Of a stretch of 64,000 nt of DNA, positions 44,667 to 55,104 are shown piece by piece. The number at the start of each line of letters is the position of its first letter. Within the stretch, counting starts at the first letter, position 1. The DNA comes from Phytopythium helicoides (taxonomy: Eukaryota > Oomycota > Peronosporomycetes > Pythiales > Pythiaceae), in assembly GCA_024867545.1 (NCBI GenBank), contig JANFNE010000007.1:124001-188000 (forward strand), written 5' to 3'. The notes beneath the pieces are model-generated. The model was not told the DNA's origin. It made no database searches and worked only from the letters and a program-made list of their open reading frames with translations. The position numbers and the translations under genes are program-made.

Positions 44667-45692
44667 CTACAATCGGGATGATGCTGCCTCAGCGGCTTGT
44701 CCACTCAGTAGATCTTCCAGGCTCTTTAAAATAGCATTCGACGACATGCCTGGGTCCTCGAACACCATTAGATGCCCCAACCCTGGCATCGGATCACGGA
44801 GGCTGTAGACTTGCGGATAGCGGTCGGCCATCGCCTGGAAAGTCGGCGCATCAAACAACCGAGTCTTGGTGCCGTAATGAAGATGGACGCGGCATTTCGG
44901 TTTCGCGAAATCTCTCTCGGATAGATCGACACAAGCGTTGGTGCAAACAGCGGCTTCAACCAAAGGGTGGTAAGCTAGTTTTGCCTTCCCCCTGCCCTCG
45001 TCACTTGAAACGATGGCCCCCTCCACATACAAACGGAGGGTTTCGCGATCCCAGGAGGAAAAGTTCCGAACGACTCGAAGAACGAGCGAGCAGCTTCCTT
45101 GCTGGACCTGGAATCCAAATCACGGCAAGCACAAGTAAGCACCACGATCCAAATCAACCTGCGTGCACGTGTCGCTGTGTGGACTCACCATTCGTGCTCG
45201 CGCTGGAGCGTCATGGCCACCAAAAAGTCAATTGATGATTTGTACAGTCGGTGTGTGCTCGTTGTACGGTGGCTCGAACAGGATGAGTCCGTCGAACATG
45301 CCAGGGTGTCTCGCCTCCACTGTCCACAGCATTGCAGCACCCATTGAGTGCCCGATCCCAATCAGCGGCCGCCGCTGCTCTCCAGAGCCACAGCGATCAC
45401 GCAGAGCCTTGAACTCCGGATACAACTCGCGCTCCGCGCCGACTGGCCAGCCATTCGGCAAACTGACACGCGGACGACGCTCGTCTCCTCCCTCGTAGTA
45501 CACAACTGCTCCTTCATGTGCGTGCGGGTCGTGCTTCTCTCCGTGCAGTGGCAGACACGTCTCGTGGCACTCGAAACCGGCACCGGCGGTCACTTGAGCT
45601 GCGAACTGCGACTGTTGTATCCGACGGATGACTGGTCGCCACATCTGTTTGCAGAATCCGCTCCCGTGCGCGAACACGAGCGTTGCGGCCAT
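44667..45692 (-). pseudogene. alpha/beta-hydrolase with two frameshifts (copy 8)
   Basis: Minus-strand exons 45189-45692 and 44667-45107. The start MAATLVFAHGSGFCKQMW and nucleophile [10 protein letters not shown] match copy 6. An extra base near 45247 breaks the frame after FEPPYNEHTPT, and a missing base near 45066-45070 breaks it again in exon 2. With both repaired the total is 945 nt (314 residues) and the protein ends ASSRL, a PTS1 signal. The two opposite single-base changes leave everything else conserved, including splice sites and stop, so a functional gene carrying sequence errors is almost as likely as a pseudogene. Confidence 0.6.
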
Positions 45693-45987
45693 CGTTGAAC
45701 GCGTTGCGTGCGATCGTCTCCGCAAGTTGAAGAATGACATCAATGATGTTTGGGATTGGCACGGCGGAATCCCGTCGTCACCGCGAACGCGAGTTCAACA
45801 CTTTATTTGATTTGCATAGAGTTTGAGTTCTGCTTGTGAGGATGGTGGTCTGGATTTGTGAAGCAATCCAAAGTCTGTTTCGGGCTGATGCAACCACACC
45901 GGTTGCGTTGTGCTTGTGTATTGACCACATTACGATCTGGGAGGCGATCCTAAGATACGAAAATCCAGGCACATTTGCATAGCTCGA

Positions 45988-47857
45988 TCACTTTTTTCCC
46001 GAGTACACATCGCGGTTGCGTACGTACACGTTGCGGTTCCGCCCGTACTTGATGTCCCAGACCGAGAAACCCACGGCAGCAGCCAGAACAGCAGCGATCG
46101 AGAAGAGCACGAGCGCCTCGAACTGGTGCGGATCGTGGAACACGATGCCGGCGACCAGGATCAGGATGTAGAAGAACTGCGACGTGGCCGTATGCATGGC
46201 GTTGACGGCGCCGCGGCGGTTTGGCTCGATCCACTCCTGCATGATCTGCGTCTCGGCCAGGTCCGTCGTCCAGAGCCACATGCGTGAGACGACAACGCAT
46301 CCGAGCAAGAGGTAGTCCGACAGAGACGACTCGCCCGTGAAAACAAACGCCACCAAGATGGGCACGAGGCACAGCCAGAATACCCAAACGCAGAGCACGG
46401 CAATGTGCTCGAGGCGACCCCACTTTCGGAGGTACGGGAACGCTAGCGTACCCAGCAAGCCAGCGACGGCACCCGCACCTTGGCTCGAACCAAGTAGTGA
46501 ATTCGCTACTCCACGCCACTTCAGGTACGCCATGTTGAGCGCACCACCCGAAAGCACCGTCATGTACAGCGAGCAGAACGAGAAGCTCAGCAGAAACACA
46601 GGGTGTCGCGCGTACTCCTGCCACTGATGCAAGAAGTGTGCAACTTCGTTGACGACATGCGAGCCGCAGCTCGCCTTTTCATCCTTGCCACGTGGATCTG
46701 GCTTTAGGTCGTCATGCTCCTTCGTGGCAAGTTGGGGCACCAAATGGTAAATATCTTGCGTCATGACAAACTCGAGCGGGGTCGAGGCCACGTTCCACAC
46801 GCCAACAGCAGCAGCGCCGATGGTAGCGCGAGTTGTCGGATCATCACCAGCAAAGTCCATGATAATACCGAACGCCATGGGTCCGAGAATCTTGCACGCA
46901 AGATCGATGCGACGCATGGTCGTGTTAAGCTGCGCGAGCCTCGCCGAGTCTCCCCCCGCGATTACCACGACCCAGTCACGCTCCAGGCCGATGGTCTGCG
47001 CATCGTTAAGCACCTGACCAATGCCTCCACACACCAGGGTAGCAGGCGAACAGCAACACAAGTCGCCATGTCCACTCGGGCTTGTGAATTCCGTCTGCAT
47101 TTGTCGCCACAAGGATCGCCACGAGTAGACCGGAGCTGAGTACGATCATGGCATTCTCTGCGACGATGGCGTACTTCATGGCCGTCCAGCGATTCATGCG
47201 GTCGATTTGACGACCAACCGAGGGGATCACGACCATGCACGTCGCGTACATGGCGAGCGAGAAGCTTGCGCTCGGCAACAGCGTATCCACGAAGATCTCC
47301 ATGAACAAAATAGGGCACGGCGAACTGCCACATGCGGTCCCCCTATAGCAATGCGATCAGCGTTAGACTGCCTATCGTATAAATTGCTCAGCCGACAGAA
47401 TGGAGCGCACCCAAGCCGACAAGAGGTGGCCACCGTAGAGGTAAGCGTACACCCGACGCGGGTGCTCACTTGCTTGACTGGTAGATTCTCCCGCCTCCCT
47501 GCAGCAGTGCCCTGTCACTCCCTGCTTCATGCTCCCATGGATCCATCGTTCTAACCGCACAATAGACGTGTCTTCTCCTCGTTCGAGCCATCAGGGGAGC
47601 GATGGTCAAGCCACGCAACCAACAGACTGGCGACCGTGGGCAGCAACATCGCGCTCGCGATGATAACCATGACGATGTTCCCCGGCCGGCTCAGCACGCA
47701 AGCATCGCTCACATCAAACAGACACGCTGCAGTCTCCAGGTCAGCCCCAATTGAGAACCTGAAGCCAAGATCTCCGATTTGGCTCACCAAGTCCGTCGGC
47801 CGTGCTGAGCGCGCTGACGAGCGCCAGCAGCGCCGAGACGACCACCGTCTTCTCCAT
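45988..47857 (-). CDS. ferroportin-type iron exporter B (two frame breaks)
   Basis: The minus-strand start is at 47857 (MEKTVVVSALLALVSALSTAD), with exon 1 47788-47857 and exon 2 from 47726. A later exon ends at 47411 (GGHLLSAW) and continues at 47342 (GDRMWQFAVP), so an intron of 68 nt interrupts the signature; gene A has none there. The terminal frame runs to the stop at 45988. Extra bases near 47301-47311 and 47038-47050 shift the frame relative to gene A. The rest (LERDWVVVIAGGDSARLAQL, RRIDLACKILGPMAFG, AETQIMQEWIEP) is well conserved. It is either a functional second iron exporter with sequence errors or a recent pseudogene. Confidence 0.78.
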
Positions 47858-48142
47858 CTCTGCGTGGCGCATCCGAAAGTGACGACCGAGCAGTCTCGAG
47901 GGTCGGACGGGCACGCGCCGCGCTCCGAACGACTGGCCGGCTGAGCTCTCGCTCTCTGACTGGAGAGAGTGATGAGAGAGCATCTCCATGAGTTTGTCAA
48001 AGATTCCGAGCTGGTCCCCCGCCAAAACCGATGGACACGAAGCATACTGAGCACAAGAGACACTTTTGGCATGTGAGACTTGCTCGTCCAAGTTGAAGTG
48101 CCTGTGCAATTAACGCAGCTGCGATGACTTCACCCAGCTGCA

Positions 48143-49573
48143 TCAACTGCGCGGCTTCCGCTTCGCGGCGGGTTTTGTGGGCGTCGAGACCACTTTCTCT
48201 ACTTTCTTGGCACGCTTTGTTGGGGATTTGGCGCCTTTGACGTCGGCCAGCAGGGGCTGAAGGTGGACAGATCGCCAGCGAAGAGCACGCTGTGAGCCCA
48301 GCCGGCGAACGGAGCGAACCGAAAGCGGAAGTGGTCCCCCACGGACTGGTACACGCTTGGTGTGATGCTCTTTTTGTTGGACAATGTAGGGTCGAACTCG
48401 CGGCATGCAATCTGCCACACGTGCGTGTCCACTGGGATGGCATCGAGGCGCTCGAGCGAGAACAGCGCGACGCAGTCTGCAACCTTGCGACCAACACCCG
48501 AAAACACCATGAGCTTCTCTTGGTAGCTGCCGTCAAAGGGCACGTCCACTCGAGCCAGAGCCTTGGCATTCTCGTCTCGAATGGCTGCAAGATAGTGAGA
48601 CCCACCGAGAGCTTGGAGTTGCTGCGCGGACTTTATGATAAACGGCGCACGATAACCAAAACCAAGCTCACGCAGATGATCCTCCTCGCACTTGGTTGCC
48701 AGTGACTCGACAGTTGGGAACGCGTGATAGCTGTACGTGGGTGAGCTCGATGTGAACAAATGCTTCCGTAAGCCAAGCGCAGCTTGTCGATCATCTGCTG
48801 GATGCGCTGGATATTGTTGTTGGACGAGCAAATAAACGAGAAGAGGCATTCGACAGGATCTTGACGGACAATGCGGAGACCAGGAAGGGTCGATATGATG
48901 CGAGCCATGCGGTCGTCCTTGGTAGTCCACCCTTGGTAGAGCGGGACAGGCCTCCATCTAGAACAGAGCATGGTGAGTAGAAAATCAAAGACCAGTACAT
49001 GATCACCTGGCTTTACTCACATCCAGGCGGAAGTATCGCGTGAGCTCCTCGATCATCTCCTTGCACGGGACTGCATATCACCCACAGGATCAGCTTCCAG
49101 AGCCCGCAGCAACAGAACCTCTAGCCTCACCATCAGAAGGAAAGACCACTCTACACTCGACCATGCCGTTCCGCTCTCGCAGCGAGAAAACCCGGTGTCC
49201 AATGATCCCATCCACTCGACGCCACCGTCACACTCCGGGTCGCTCGACTCGATCTTCCTCCACGAGAACACCTGCCCGGATGTCAGCGTAAGCTTGCACG
49301 ACAGCTCGCGCGTGCTACACAGCGTCTCCCACTTCTGCGGCTCGTTCTTCTCCTCTTCAGCTCGACCGATGCGGCGACTTGGCTGCTTTCGACCATGACA
49401 ATTCCCGAGTCTTGCGCTGCGACCGCCTCCTCCTCGCGCTTCCGCTTGGCGACGCTCTTCACTTGCGTCCGGTGCTTGGCCGCTTTATCAGCAGCGACCT
49501 CCGCCCCATCAGCAGCCTGTGGCGCGCTCTGCGCCGCTGAAGCCCTGACGGCGAGCCGCAGCGAGCGGCGCAT
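48143..49573 (-). CDS. OGG1: 8-oxoguanine DNA glycosylase OGG1 (several frame breaks)
   Basis: Minus strand, start ATG 49571-49573 (MRRSLRLAVRASAAQS). Family blocks follow in order: LSCKLTLTSGQVFSWRK, CKEMIEELTRYFRLD, RQDPVECLFSFICSSNNNI, ELGFGYRAPFIIKSAQQL and FSGVGRKVADCVALFSLERL (helix-hairpin-helix with catalytic Lys). Then come IPVDTHVWQIACREF with the catalytic Asp, and FAGWAHSVLFAGDL. Lys-rich nuclear-signal-like tail SPTKRAKKVEK ends at 48143. The blocks lie in different frames; single-base losses near 49360, 49210, 48765 and 48262 would reconcile them. It removes 8-oxoG opposite C in base excision repair. It is divergent from the myotubularin gene with only about 124 bp between start codons. 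Confidence 0.85.
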
Positions 49574-49697
49574 GGTTGCCGTCACAATGAAGTCAGCCGA
49601 AGGCTGCTGCCAGGTTTGCGGAAATTACTCCTGACGCACCTTTGCACTCGGCCGTTGTATGCGACCCTGATTACTCTCGTCCGCACATATCTGTAAA
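49574..49697. promoter_or_regulatory. compact bidirectional promoter OGG1/myotubularin
   Basis: Only 124 bp separate the two divergent ATGs, so regulatory sequence must be shared. No specific factor site can be named. Confidence 0.4.
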
Positions 49698-52360
49698 ATG
49701 GCGCTGTGGACCTTCCCAGGACGCCGACCCAAGCGCACTTTCCGAGACGCGGCAAGGGACACGCACCTCCACGTCACCAGCGGCGGCATGAGCGGCGTCT
49801 GCAGCGCCGTGACGCACACGGGCGCGCGCTGCACGGCGCAGGCCACCGAGTCCTGCGGCCGCTGCGCGCACCACGCGCGGATGGCGCGCGTCATGGCGCT
49901 CGCGCCCAAGCCCGCGGCTTCAACCTCCGGCTCGGCCGCTCCGGCTCCGGCTCCGGCTCCGACTCCGGCGGCGCCGGTCTCGAGAATGCAGGAGACGCGC
50001 AAGGAGCTGGGCGGCCTGCACATTGGGCTCAATCGCGCGGGATCGGCGTCCTCGGTGACGTCGCTCGCGTCGTCCACCTCGTCCGCGTTCTCGTCGTTTG
50101 CTGCCCCTGCTGCTTCACCCGCCCAAAAGTTGCAGCAATCGGCGGCGTCGGTGGGCTTGCTGGAGGGGGAAACCGCCGTGGGAGCCATCCCGTGCAGCTT
50201 TGTGTTCCCGCAGATGCTGTCGCTGCCTGATCTCCCCGGCCAGCTCGCCGTGACCAACTACAGGCTGCGCTTCGAGCCGCAGAACGCCTCGCTGCGGTCG
50301 CCAGGACACTTCCACCGTCTTCTTGATGATGCGATTGCCGGTATGCCACGCGCGAGTGTCGCTAAACTGTCGTATCCGCAATCCACCACACCAGCGACGC
50401 GGGCTGCCGCGTCTCGATACGACAGCTCCGCCATGCCTACCAAGCTCGTCATCAAGTTCAAGGACCTGCGGTCGTGGACGCTGCACGGAGACGTCAGCAC
50501 TCTTATGCTGGCGCTCAACCGCCACGTTTTCGTGGACTCACCTCTGAGTCTCTTTGCTTTTTCGCAGCCTGTGGTCGATCGAGAGCTCGAGGCTCGAGCC
50601 CACTCAATCTATGATCTGGAGAAAGACTTTGCGCGTATGGGCGTGTCGCTGCGTAATGGGAGAAGCGGAACATTACGAGTATCAGAAGCCAACACACACT
50701 ACTCTATCTGTCCGACATATCCACCGCGATTTGTGGTGCCTGCTTCCATTTCGGACCACGAAGTTGCGAGCGTGGCGGATTTCCGGTCCAAGGGCCGTCT
50801 ACCGATTTGTTGTTACGCTCATCCAAACAATTCGGCGTCAATATGGCGCTGTGCACAGCCGAAGCGTGGTATCCTCCACGCTCAGAATGCGGCTGATGAT
50901 CGGTATCTTGCGCGAATTGCAGGGTCGAATGGTCACCAGCCTCGAGTGTGGATTGCCGATTGCCGACCAGAGCTGAATGCTCGTGTAAATAATCTGACAG
51001 GTGGTGGCACCGGAGAGCTCCAGCATCCCCCATGCTCGTGTCAGCTTTCTCAATATTGGTAACATTCATGCGATGCGTGAAAGTATCGAGAACGTTCGCT
51101 CATTGGTTCAGTCTTCAGCGGGCAGTGATCTCGATCTCGCCTGGGGTCTCGTGTCGAAGACACTCGATGGCTGTCGCATGTCGCTTGGTGCTTTCTGGTG
51201 CTCTAAAAGTGGCAGAGGCCGTGGAGAACAAGGGCACCACTGTGCTTGTGCATTGCAGTGATGGATGGGATCGCACGGGTCAGCTTTGCGGACTATCTCA
51301 AATCTTCCTCGATTCGCATTACAGGACACTGGAGGGATTCATCGATATTGTTGAGAAGGAGTGGATCATTGTCGGTCATAAGTTCACGATCGCGTAGGAC
51401 CTGGTGTCGCCGAGAACGACGAGCAAGCGCCGATCTTCCTTCAGTTCCTTGACTGCGTATGGCAGATCCAACGGCAGTACCCGACTCACTTTGAGTTCAA
51501 CTCCAAGCTACTGGAAGCTATTGCAGATGCACTCTTTTCAGCACGCTTTGGCACATTCCTTGGAACTGTGATCGCGAGCGTCGATCCTGGCGCTGGACGG
51601 ACCGCACCCGCTCACTCTGGGCCCATGTGCTTCGACACCGCGCGGCGTTTTCGAACCCGTTTTACCGATCCAGCAGCGACCGCGTACTTCTACCCCCATC
51701 TTCGTCGCTTCTACGGCATGTAACCCTGTGGACTGACTATTTCTTCCGTGGCGCGCCGACGCCCGTGATCCTGCCCCAAACTCGAGCGCTCCGTCGTATG
51801 GGCCTTCTACAGCAGCGTCTCAGCAGTTATCAGCGGCGATTGCACCAGCAAAACCCGGAGCAACGTCTGGGTTAGACGATCTTACGGACGCTATGGCAGC
51901 TGCAGTCGAGAGGATCCGCGCACTAGAAGAGGAGCTGCGGGAGATCCGAGCCAGCTCGTATGCAGTGCAAGTTCCGCCGCCAATCGTTCCACCCAGTCCC
52001 TCTCCAATAGTGTACAAAGCCCCTCTGCCGAGTTCAGGGTCGGCTTCGTCTCTCAACGCTACACCAGCTCCGAACCCTTCGGGCTCTTCGGCGCTTTTCC
52101 CGACTACTACAACAGCGACATTCCACCCAGCCCCAACTTTGACCCAGGTGCAGTCGCTTCCCACTCCGTCTCCTCCGCCTTCCGTGCTCTCATCGTCATC
52201 TTCATCAGCGAGCTCGGTGGCAAGCTACCACTACAGCAACGGGAGTGCGTCAAGCACCGTCGCGGCAGGAAGACCAGCGACGTGGACGTGCGCAATCTGC
52301 ACCAAGGCCAACGACGCTGACGCCGTGACGTGCGTCGTATGCGGCCGCGCGCCTCGGTAG
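49698..52360 (+). CDS. myotubularin-like phosphoinositide phosphatase with RanBP2 zinc finger
   Basis: The start is the ATG at 49698. The N-terminus has a Cys/His cluster ([20 protein letters not shown]) and a low-complexity Ala/Pro/Ser region. A PH-GRAM domain follows ([16 protein letters not shown]). The phosphatase core follows the myotubularin order: [20 protein letters not shown], then [19 protein letters not shown], then the active site [15 protein letters not shown] (Cys-x5-Arg). After it come [11 protein letters not shown] and [20 protein letters not shown]. The C-terminus has a short coiled coil ([16 protein letters not shown]) and a RanBP2-type finger ([20 protein letters not shown]). 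Frame breaks occur near 51003, 51130-51180, 51395, 51570 and 51800-51870. It would dephosphorylate PI3P/PI(3,5)P2. Confidence 0.85.
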
Positions 52361-52586
52361 TTCGCGCTCGGCGTAGGCCTGCCAGCGTGTCTAAATACAC
52401 TCAAATGATTGACATGTTGAAGTTGCCCATGTGGACCCACCGCTGCCTTCCGTAACCTTCTCCACGTCAGCAGCCGCACCGTGAGCGCAAGATCTATACG
52501 TCCTTCTCTTTTCCGTCGGTTTTCGGTGCATTGCAGTGCAGCACGCGCCTGTCTCGGGAAGCCCTCGGCTCTCGCCCGCCGCCGCC

Positions 52587-54971
52587 ATGTACATGCGCTG
52601 GAACCGGCTGCGCGTGCAGGGCGGTGCGACGCCGACGATCAAGAACCACACGGCCACGGCCATCTCGCGGCGCGAGCTGCTGGTGTTCGGCGGCTACGAC
52701 GGGCGCCACAACCACAACGAGCTCTTTTTGTTCGACTGCGACGCGCGCTCTTGGCGCGAGCTCACACACCTGGCGCGCGGCGTGCCCCCCGCCGGCCGCA
52801 ACGGCCACACGGCCACGCTGGCTGAGCACAAGCTCTTCATCATCGGTGGCTGGCTGGGAAGCGGCCCGCTCGCGGCCGCGGACCTGCACGTGCTGCACCT
52901 GCCCTCGCTCACATGGCAGTCCCCGCCGCGCGTGAGAGGCACGCCGCCCGGACCATGTAACATGCACACGGCCGACTACCTGCCGCACCTGCGCAGCATC
53001 CTCGTCTTCCGCGGCGGAGACGGCCGAGAGTACCTCAACGACCTGCACGCACTCTCTATCGACACGATGGAGTGGAGACAGATCCACGCCACGGGCGAGC
53101 TGCCGGCCCCGCGCGCCAACCACAGCTCGGCGGTCGTCGGAGACGCGCAGACGCTCCTGGTGTTTGGAGGCTGGGACGGACAGAAGCGGCTCAACGACAT
53201 CCACGTGCTCGACACGCGCTGCTTCACGTGGTCAAGGGTATGCGGCACCAGTAGTGGGTGGGACGGCGCCATGGCCGCTGATGAAGCGGTGCCACGCGCA
53301 CCGCCATACCCTCGCGCTGGGATGACGCTCGCGAGCCACCGTGACCTACTGTTTCTCTTTGGCGGATCCGGTCCGTCGGCCAAGTGCTACAATGATCTAC
53401 ATGTGTACGACCCTGAGGAGCACGAGTGGCTCGACATGATCGTCACTGAAGAAGAAAGCAGCAGACCGGCAGTTATTTGTGCCGAGATAAGTGACGACGA
53501 AGAGAGTTCCTCGCCTGGAGATTTGTGGATGCAGACCCAACAAAGTGGCGCTGGGCGGGCGTCGGAATTCGGCGAAGAGAGGTGGAGAAGGTCGAGCAGT
53601 GAGAGCAGAGGTCGTCGCCGGCGACAAAGGAACACTCAGGAGTACCGCGACGACGGCGATGACGAAGATGATGAAGATGATGATGACACTAAGGAAGAGG
53701 ATCTTGTCGAATTTGCCGACACTCCACGCACAACACAGCCTTTCAGCATGTACGAGGACGGCCCTTCGGATGAGTTTGGATTATTCGACGACCGAGAAAA
53801 CGACTCCTTCGGCGAGCCAAATTTCGCGAATCCAAATGAGATATGCCAGACTCGTCGAAGAAGACGCCGACCGCGCGCGCCAGTTGTTGTTGTCGGCAAG
53901 GGCCCTGGTCGCCGCGCTGGACATACGTGCACCGTGGTTGATCGAAAATTGTTTGTATTTGGCGGGTCTTACGGCAGTGAGTACCTGAACGATTTTTACG
54001 AGCTGGATACGGATCCTCCGCCACGAGCTGAGATCTCGTTGGCGTCTTCGGCAGAGGTGTTGCAAAGCTCGTTGCGCGAATTCGTGAACTGCGAAGAGTT
54101 TGCAGACATCTCATTCCTTGTTGAGGGGCGCGTGGTGTATGCCCACAAACTGATTTTGTCGCTACTGAGCGAGCGTTTTCGAGTTATGTTTTCGTCGGGC
54201 TTCCGCGAAGCGAGTGAGAAACAAATTGTCGTGCCCGATGTTCGCTACGCTGTGTTTGTGAAGATGATGGAGTATTTATACACGGGTGAAGCCGTGGCTG
54301 AAGATCGGTGGATGGGCTCGGAACTGGAAATCTCGGGCTTGAATTCATCCAGCAACGCTACAGACTTAAGTCCGACGGATGGATTATATCAACACTGTTG
54401 GGGTCTGCCACCTCTCGTAACGCAATCACCGAACGGCAACGAGTTCAGCGATCATGGTGACCACATCAACGAGCGTGAACGCGGCAGTAGCTGGCCACAC
54501 GAGGACCCTGATGAGTACGACAGTCCGTCTTGGCAAGATTCTCCACAAGAAGGCTTATTTAGCGATCCTAGACATCGGTCATACACTGCTCCAGAGTATG
54601 GATCGCTTGATTCAGATGCTGAGTTCGAGCTCACAATCGAGCTACTGGTTGCCGCCGATCAGTTCATGCTGGATCACTTGAAGCAGGTATGCGAGCGAGC
54701 GCTGCAGTATGCCGTTCGGCGCGATACGGTTGATTGTCTTCTGGAGGCAGCAGACAGCAGCAACGCGCTTCAACTTCGCGCTGTTTGTCTTCACTATCTA
54801 CGCAACCACCAACCACTCAAATCAGCAGCCGATGTGTTTGACGATGAGCCGTCAAACTGTGCCAACATTGACGACGATGAAGACGATGAAGACGGCGCTG
54901 ATGAGACCAAATTCCCATCCATTATCGACACAGGGTCCATCGGCGGCGCTGGCGAGGACGCGGTTTTCTGA
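52587..54971 (+). CDS. kelch-repeat BTB protein
   Basis: An uninterrupted frame of 794 residues. ATG 52587 lies in a good context (gccgccATG); the open frame begins upstream only at a GTG. The N-terminal half has kelch blades with the GG...W pattern (LLVFGGYDGRHNHNELFLFD, LFIIGGWLGSGPLAAADLHV, LLVFGGWDGQKRLNDIHVLD and others). An acidic/Ser insertion (DDGDDEDDEDDDD) follows, then one more blade. The BTB domain is at about 500-575 (EEFADISFLVEGRVVYAHKL). A long C-terminal part resembles a second, split BTB/BACK region (AADQFMLDHLKQVCERAL). The plan recalls LZTR1-type Cullin-3 adaptors; that role is inferred. It is convergent with the surface-protein gene, 133 bp apart. Confidence 0.9.
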   Translation: MYMRWNRLRVQGGATPTIKNHTATAISRRELLVFGGYDGRHNHNELFLFDCDARSWRELTHLARGVPPAGRNGHTATLAEHKLFIIGGWLGSGPLAAADLHVLHLPSLTWQSPPRVRGTPPGPCNMHTADYLPHLRSILVFRGGDGREYLNDLHALSIDTMEWRQIHATGELPAPRANHSSAVVGDAQTLLVFGGWDGQKRLNDIHVLDTRCFTWSRVCGTSSGWDGAMAADEAVPRAPPYPRAGMTLASHRDLLFLFGGSGPSAKCYNDLHVYDPEEHEWLDMIVTEEESSRPAVICAEISDDEESSSPGDLWMQTQQSGAGRASEFGEERWRRSSSESRGRRRRQRNTQEYRDDGDDEDDEDDDDTKEEDLVEFADTPRTTQPFSMYEDGPSDEFGLFDDRENDSFGEPNFANPNEICQTRRRRRRPRAPVVVVGKGPGRRAGHTCTVVDRKLFVFGGSYGSEYLNDFYELDTDPPPRAEISLASSAEVLQSSLREFVNCEEFADISFLVEGRVVYAHKLILSLLSERFRVMFSSGFREASEKQIVVPDVRYAVFVKMMEYLYTGEAVAEDRWMGSELEISGLNSSSNATDLSPTDGLYQHCWGLPPLVTQSPNGNEFSDHGDHINERERGSSWPHEDPDEYDSPSWQDSPQEGLFSDPRHRSYTAPEYGSLDSDAEFELTIELLVAADQFMLDHLKQVCERALQYAVRRDTVDCLLEAADSSNALQLRAVCLHYLRNHQPLKSAADVFDDEPSNCANIDDDEDDEDGADETKFPSIIDTGSIGGAGEDAVF

Positions 54972-55104
54972 TCTTCAAATGATCGTGCAAGAAGTAAATA
55001 GTAAGTATCAGTCGATGCGACCAAAAACCATTAATTATCACACGCAAAGGACACAAAATTGGCGTCTGTCTTCTAACGCCTTGTTACACTACTACGTTGG
55101 CTGC

